Shown: positions 62,815 through 64,000 of the stretch, piece after piece
How positions within the stretch are numbered: position 1 is the stretch's first letter
How the letters are laid out: every line of letters begins with the position of its first letter
Source: Methanobacteriota archaeon
GTDB taxonomy: Archaea > Halobacteriota > Methanomicrobia > Methanomicrobiales > Methanomicrobiaceae
Assembly: GCA_023396365.1 (NCBI GenBank)
Contig: JAEWWL010000007.1
Location: forward strand, 1-64,000
DNA length: 64,000 nucleotides
Reading direction: 5' to 3'
The notes under the pieces: generated by a model
Database searches by the model: none
What the model saw: the letters and a program-made list of their open reading frames with translations, nothing else
What the model was told of the DNA's origin: nothing
Program-made: the position numbers and the translations under genes

Positions 62815-63584
62815 GCATTGAATTTTTCTTCGCCTCATCTTCAAAGGTCTGGTCATCCATTGAATGGGTTTATGAAATTGAGGATGCCGGATACTCAGGC
62901 TGGGAAATCTCAGCCGACGGCAATTACAGGCTTGATAATCCCGCTCTTTACTCAAAGATAAAAGAAGTCCTTGAAACTACCGCTCTTAAAGCGAGTGTTC
63001 ATGCACCCTTCGCTGATCTAAATCTTGCATCCCTAAACTATCCTATATACAAAGAGTCCGTCAGACAGCTTTCTGAATGTGTTCATCTGGCATCAGATAT
63101 CACAGATAAGGTTACAATACATCCCGGGTATCTCTCCCCTTCGGCAAAGCTTGTTCCCGACAAAGTATGGTCTCTTCACAAAGAGGCTTTAAGAGAGATT
63201 GGAAAAGCAGCTCTTGATGCAGGAGTTACGGCATGCCTTGAAAATATGCCGCAGATTCCTGACTTTTTATGCATTGACCCTGAAGAAATTTTCGGGATGA
63301 CTGATGATGTCGAAGGCTTTGGCGTTACAATAGATTTGGGCCATGCAAACACAGCCGGAAAAACAGATGCATTTTTAAAAAAAGCAGGCATGGCAACACA
63401 TTTTCATATCCACGACAACAACGGAAAAAAAGATGAGCACAGCGCTTTGGGAGAAGGAAACATCAACTGGGATAAAGCAGGCATGGCAATAAAGAAAAAA
63501 TTTTCTGGAATATGTGTTGTTGAAGGAAGAAGTATTGAAGAGGCAAAAAGAAGTTATGAGATTATAAAGAGGTGCTTTTTATGA
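62811..63584 (+). CDS. TIM-barrel sugar phosphate isomerase/endonuclease IV-like protein
   Basis: 257 aa. The AP-endonuclease-2 fold is indicated by VHAPFADLNLAS, VTIHPGYLSPS, CLENMPQIPD, TIDLGHANTAG and HFHIHDNNGKKDEHSALGEG, each placing a metal-type His/Glu/Asp at a strand end. Isomerase/epimerase function on a small sugar is more likely than DNA repair, since several nuclease residues are absent. Coupled to the kinase upstream and to RNase Z downstream (4-bp overlaps each). Confidence 0.83.
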   Translation: MSIEFFFASSSKVWSSIEWVYEIEDAGYSGWEISADGNYRLDNPALYSKIKEVLETTALKASVHAPFADLNLASLNYPIYKESVRQLSECVHLASDITDKVTIHPGYLSPSAKLVPDKVWSLHKEALREIGKAALDAGVTACLENMPQIPDFLCIDPEEIFGMTDDVEGFGVTIDLGHANTAGKTDAFLKKAGMATHFHIHDNNGKKDEHSALGEGNINWDKAGMAIKKKFSGICVVEGRSIEEAKRSYEIIKRCFL

Positions 63585-64000
63585 GCGGTGAGACACTTCT
63601 GGTCTATTTTCTCGGGACTGCCGGAGCGCTTCCAACACCAAACAAGAATCCTTCATGCATAATGATAAGAAGAGGATCAGACACCCTGCTCTTTGACTGC
63701 GGTGAAGGCGCCCAGCAGCAGATGATGCGTGCAAGAACAGGATTTACTGTTGATGCAGTATTTATCACCCACTGGCATGCAGATCACTACCTCGGCCTTC
63801 CGGGGCTTGTCCAGACAATGTCATTTATGGGAAGAAAAGAGCCTTTAATGATTTACGGTCCAAAATGGATAAATGAATTTGTTGCAAATCTTGAAGGAAT
63901 ATCAAGGACAAAACTCGGATTTAAGATCATCGCAAATGAAATAAAAGATAATTCAGTAATTCCCTTCAACGGCTATACAGTCCGTGCATTTTCATCAAAA
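63581..64000 (+). CDS. rnz: Ribonuclease Z, 5' part only (runs off the window)
   Basis: tRNA 3'-end processing endonuclease. 140 codons are present, open to the last base. The protein starts MSGETLLVYFLGTAGALPTP. LLFDCGEGAQQQMMRA and FITHWHADHYLGLPGLVQTM hold the metallo-beta-lactamase His/Asp set. agaggtg lies 6 bases before the ATG, which overlaps the stop of the TIM-barrel gene (ATGA). The C-terminal half lies beyond the window. Confidence 0.95.
   Translation, partial: MSGETLLVYFLGTAGALPTPNKNPSCIMIRRGSDTLLFDCGEGAQQQMMRARTGFTVDAVFITHWHADHYLGLPGLVQTMSFMGRKEPLMIYGPKWINEFVANLEGISRTKLGFKIIANEIKDNSVIPFNGYTVRAFSSK

Noticed and set aside
1..64000. tRNA, rRNA or CRISPR
   Set aside because: I found no T-loop-like ttcgaatc motif in spacer, no rRNA-like stretch and no regularly spaced repeats.

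Overview
The window looks like chromosomal DNA of a hydrogenotrophic methanogen, most likely order Methanomicrobiales (a Methanoplanus/Methanolacinia-type organism; the genus is inferred from protein resemblance only). Pointers are formylmethanofuran:H4MPT formyltransferase (Ftr), two methanofuran biosynthesis enzymes (MfnD- and MfnF-like), archaeal aIF5A, a VAT/Cdc48 AAA ATPase, leaderless-type promoters with AT-rich TATA boxes, and AT-rich spacers with T-tract ends. I see no rRNA, tRNA, CRISPR array or transposase. Genes are tightly packed, and both window edges cut genes (a chemoreceptor on the left, RNase Z on the right).

Layout. 1-4.5 kb: chemotaxis transducer with tandem duplicated PAS units, ClC-family protein, FKBP isomerase. 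4.5-11.6 kb: excision-repair operon uvrA-uvrC-uvrB (minus) and a family 6 uracil/hypoxanthine-DNA glycosylase. 11.6-20.6 kb: multi-PAS signalling protein with an 11-bp perfect inverted repeat in its promoter, a transporter with a His-rich tail, an AI-2E family permease, a palindromic MITE-like element, a ketopantoate-reductase-like enzyme, an MBL-rhodanese sulfur enzyme and an SLC13 permease. 21-26.8 kb: six-gene tetrapyrrole operon from glutamyl-tRNA to precorrin-2 and sirohydrochlorin (heme, siroheme, F430, B12 precursors) with no uroporphyrinogen-III synthase gene in it. 26.8-30.1 kb: ftr with a formyl-folate cyclo-ligase homologue, a ROK protein and small proteins. 30.3-34.5 kb: carAB. 34.6-40.4 kb: secreted beta-propeller/PEGA protein, CBS-type pyrophosphatase, degenerate sensor kinase, HAD phosphatase. 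40.5-48.1 kb: aIF5A, inositol/fructose phosphatase, NAD kinase (apparently starting at ATT), ACT protein and homoserine dehydrogenase, an HTH/TiaS-like protein, a condensation-fold protein, a HEAT-repeat protein and SurE. 48.2-51.7 kb: surface protein, mfnD, mfnF and a small zinc-ribbon membrane protein.

51.8-56.3 kb (minus) is the most unusual block: six near-contiguous genes coding three related zinc-ribbon proteins (two membrane-anchored), a four-helix membrane protein, an unrecognised helical protein, and an SPFH/band-7 protein ending in three zinc ribbons. It resembles the zinc-ribbon/SPFH part of bacterial ydjGHI-type membrane-stress loci but has no PspA. Next come two small lipoproteins and a VAT ATPase-Hsp20 operon (57.5-60.4 kb), then aroD, a radical SAM activase, a P-loop kinase, a TIM-barrel isomerase and rnz.

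All assignments come from reading motifs in the translated sequence; no database search was run. Start sites were moved from the longest frame where a ribosome binding site, TATA spacing or family N-terminus argued for it, and this is noted for each gene.
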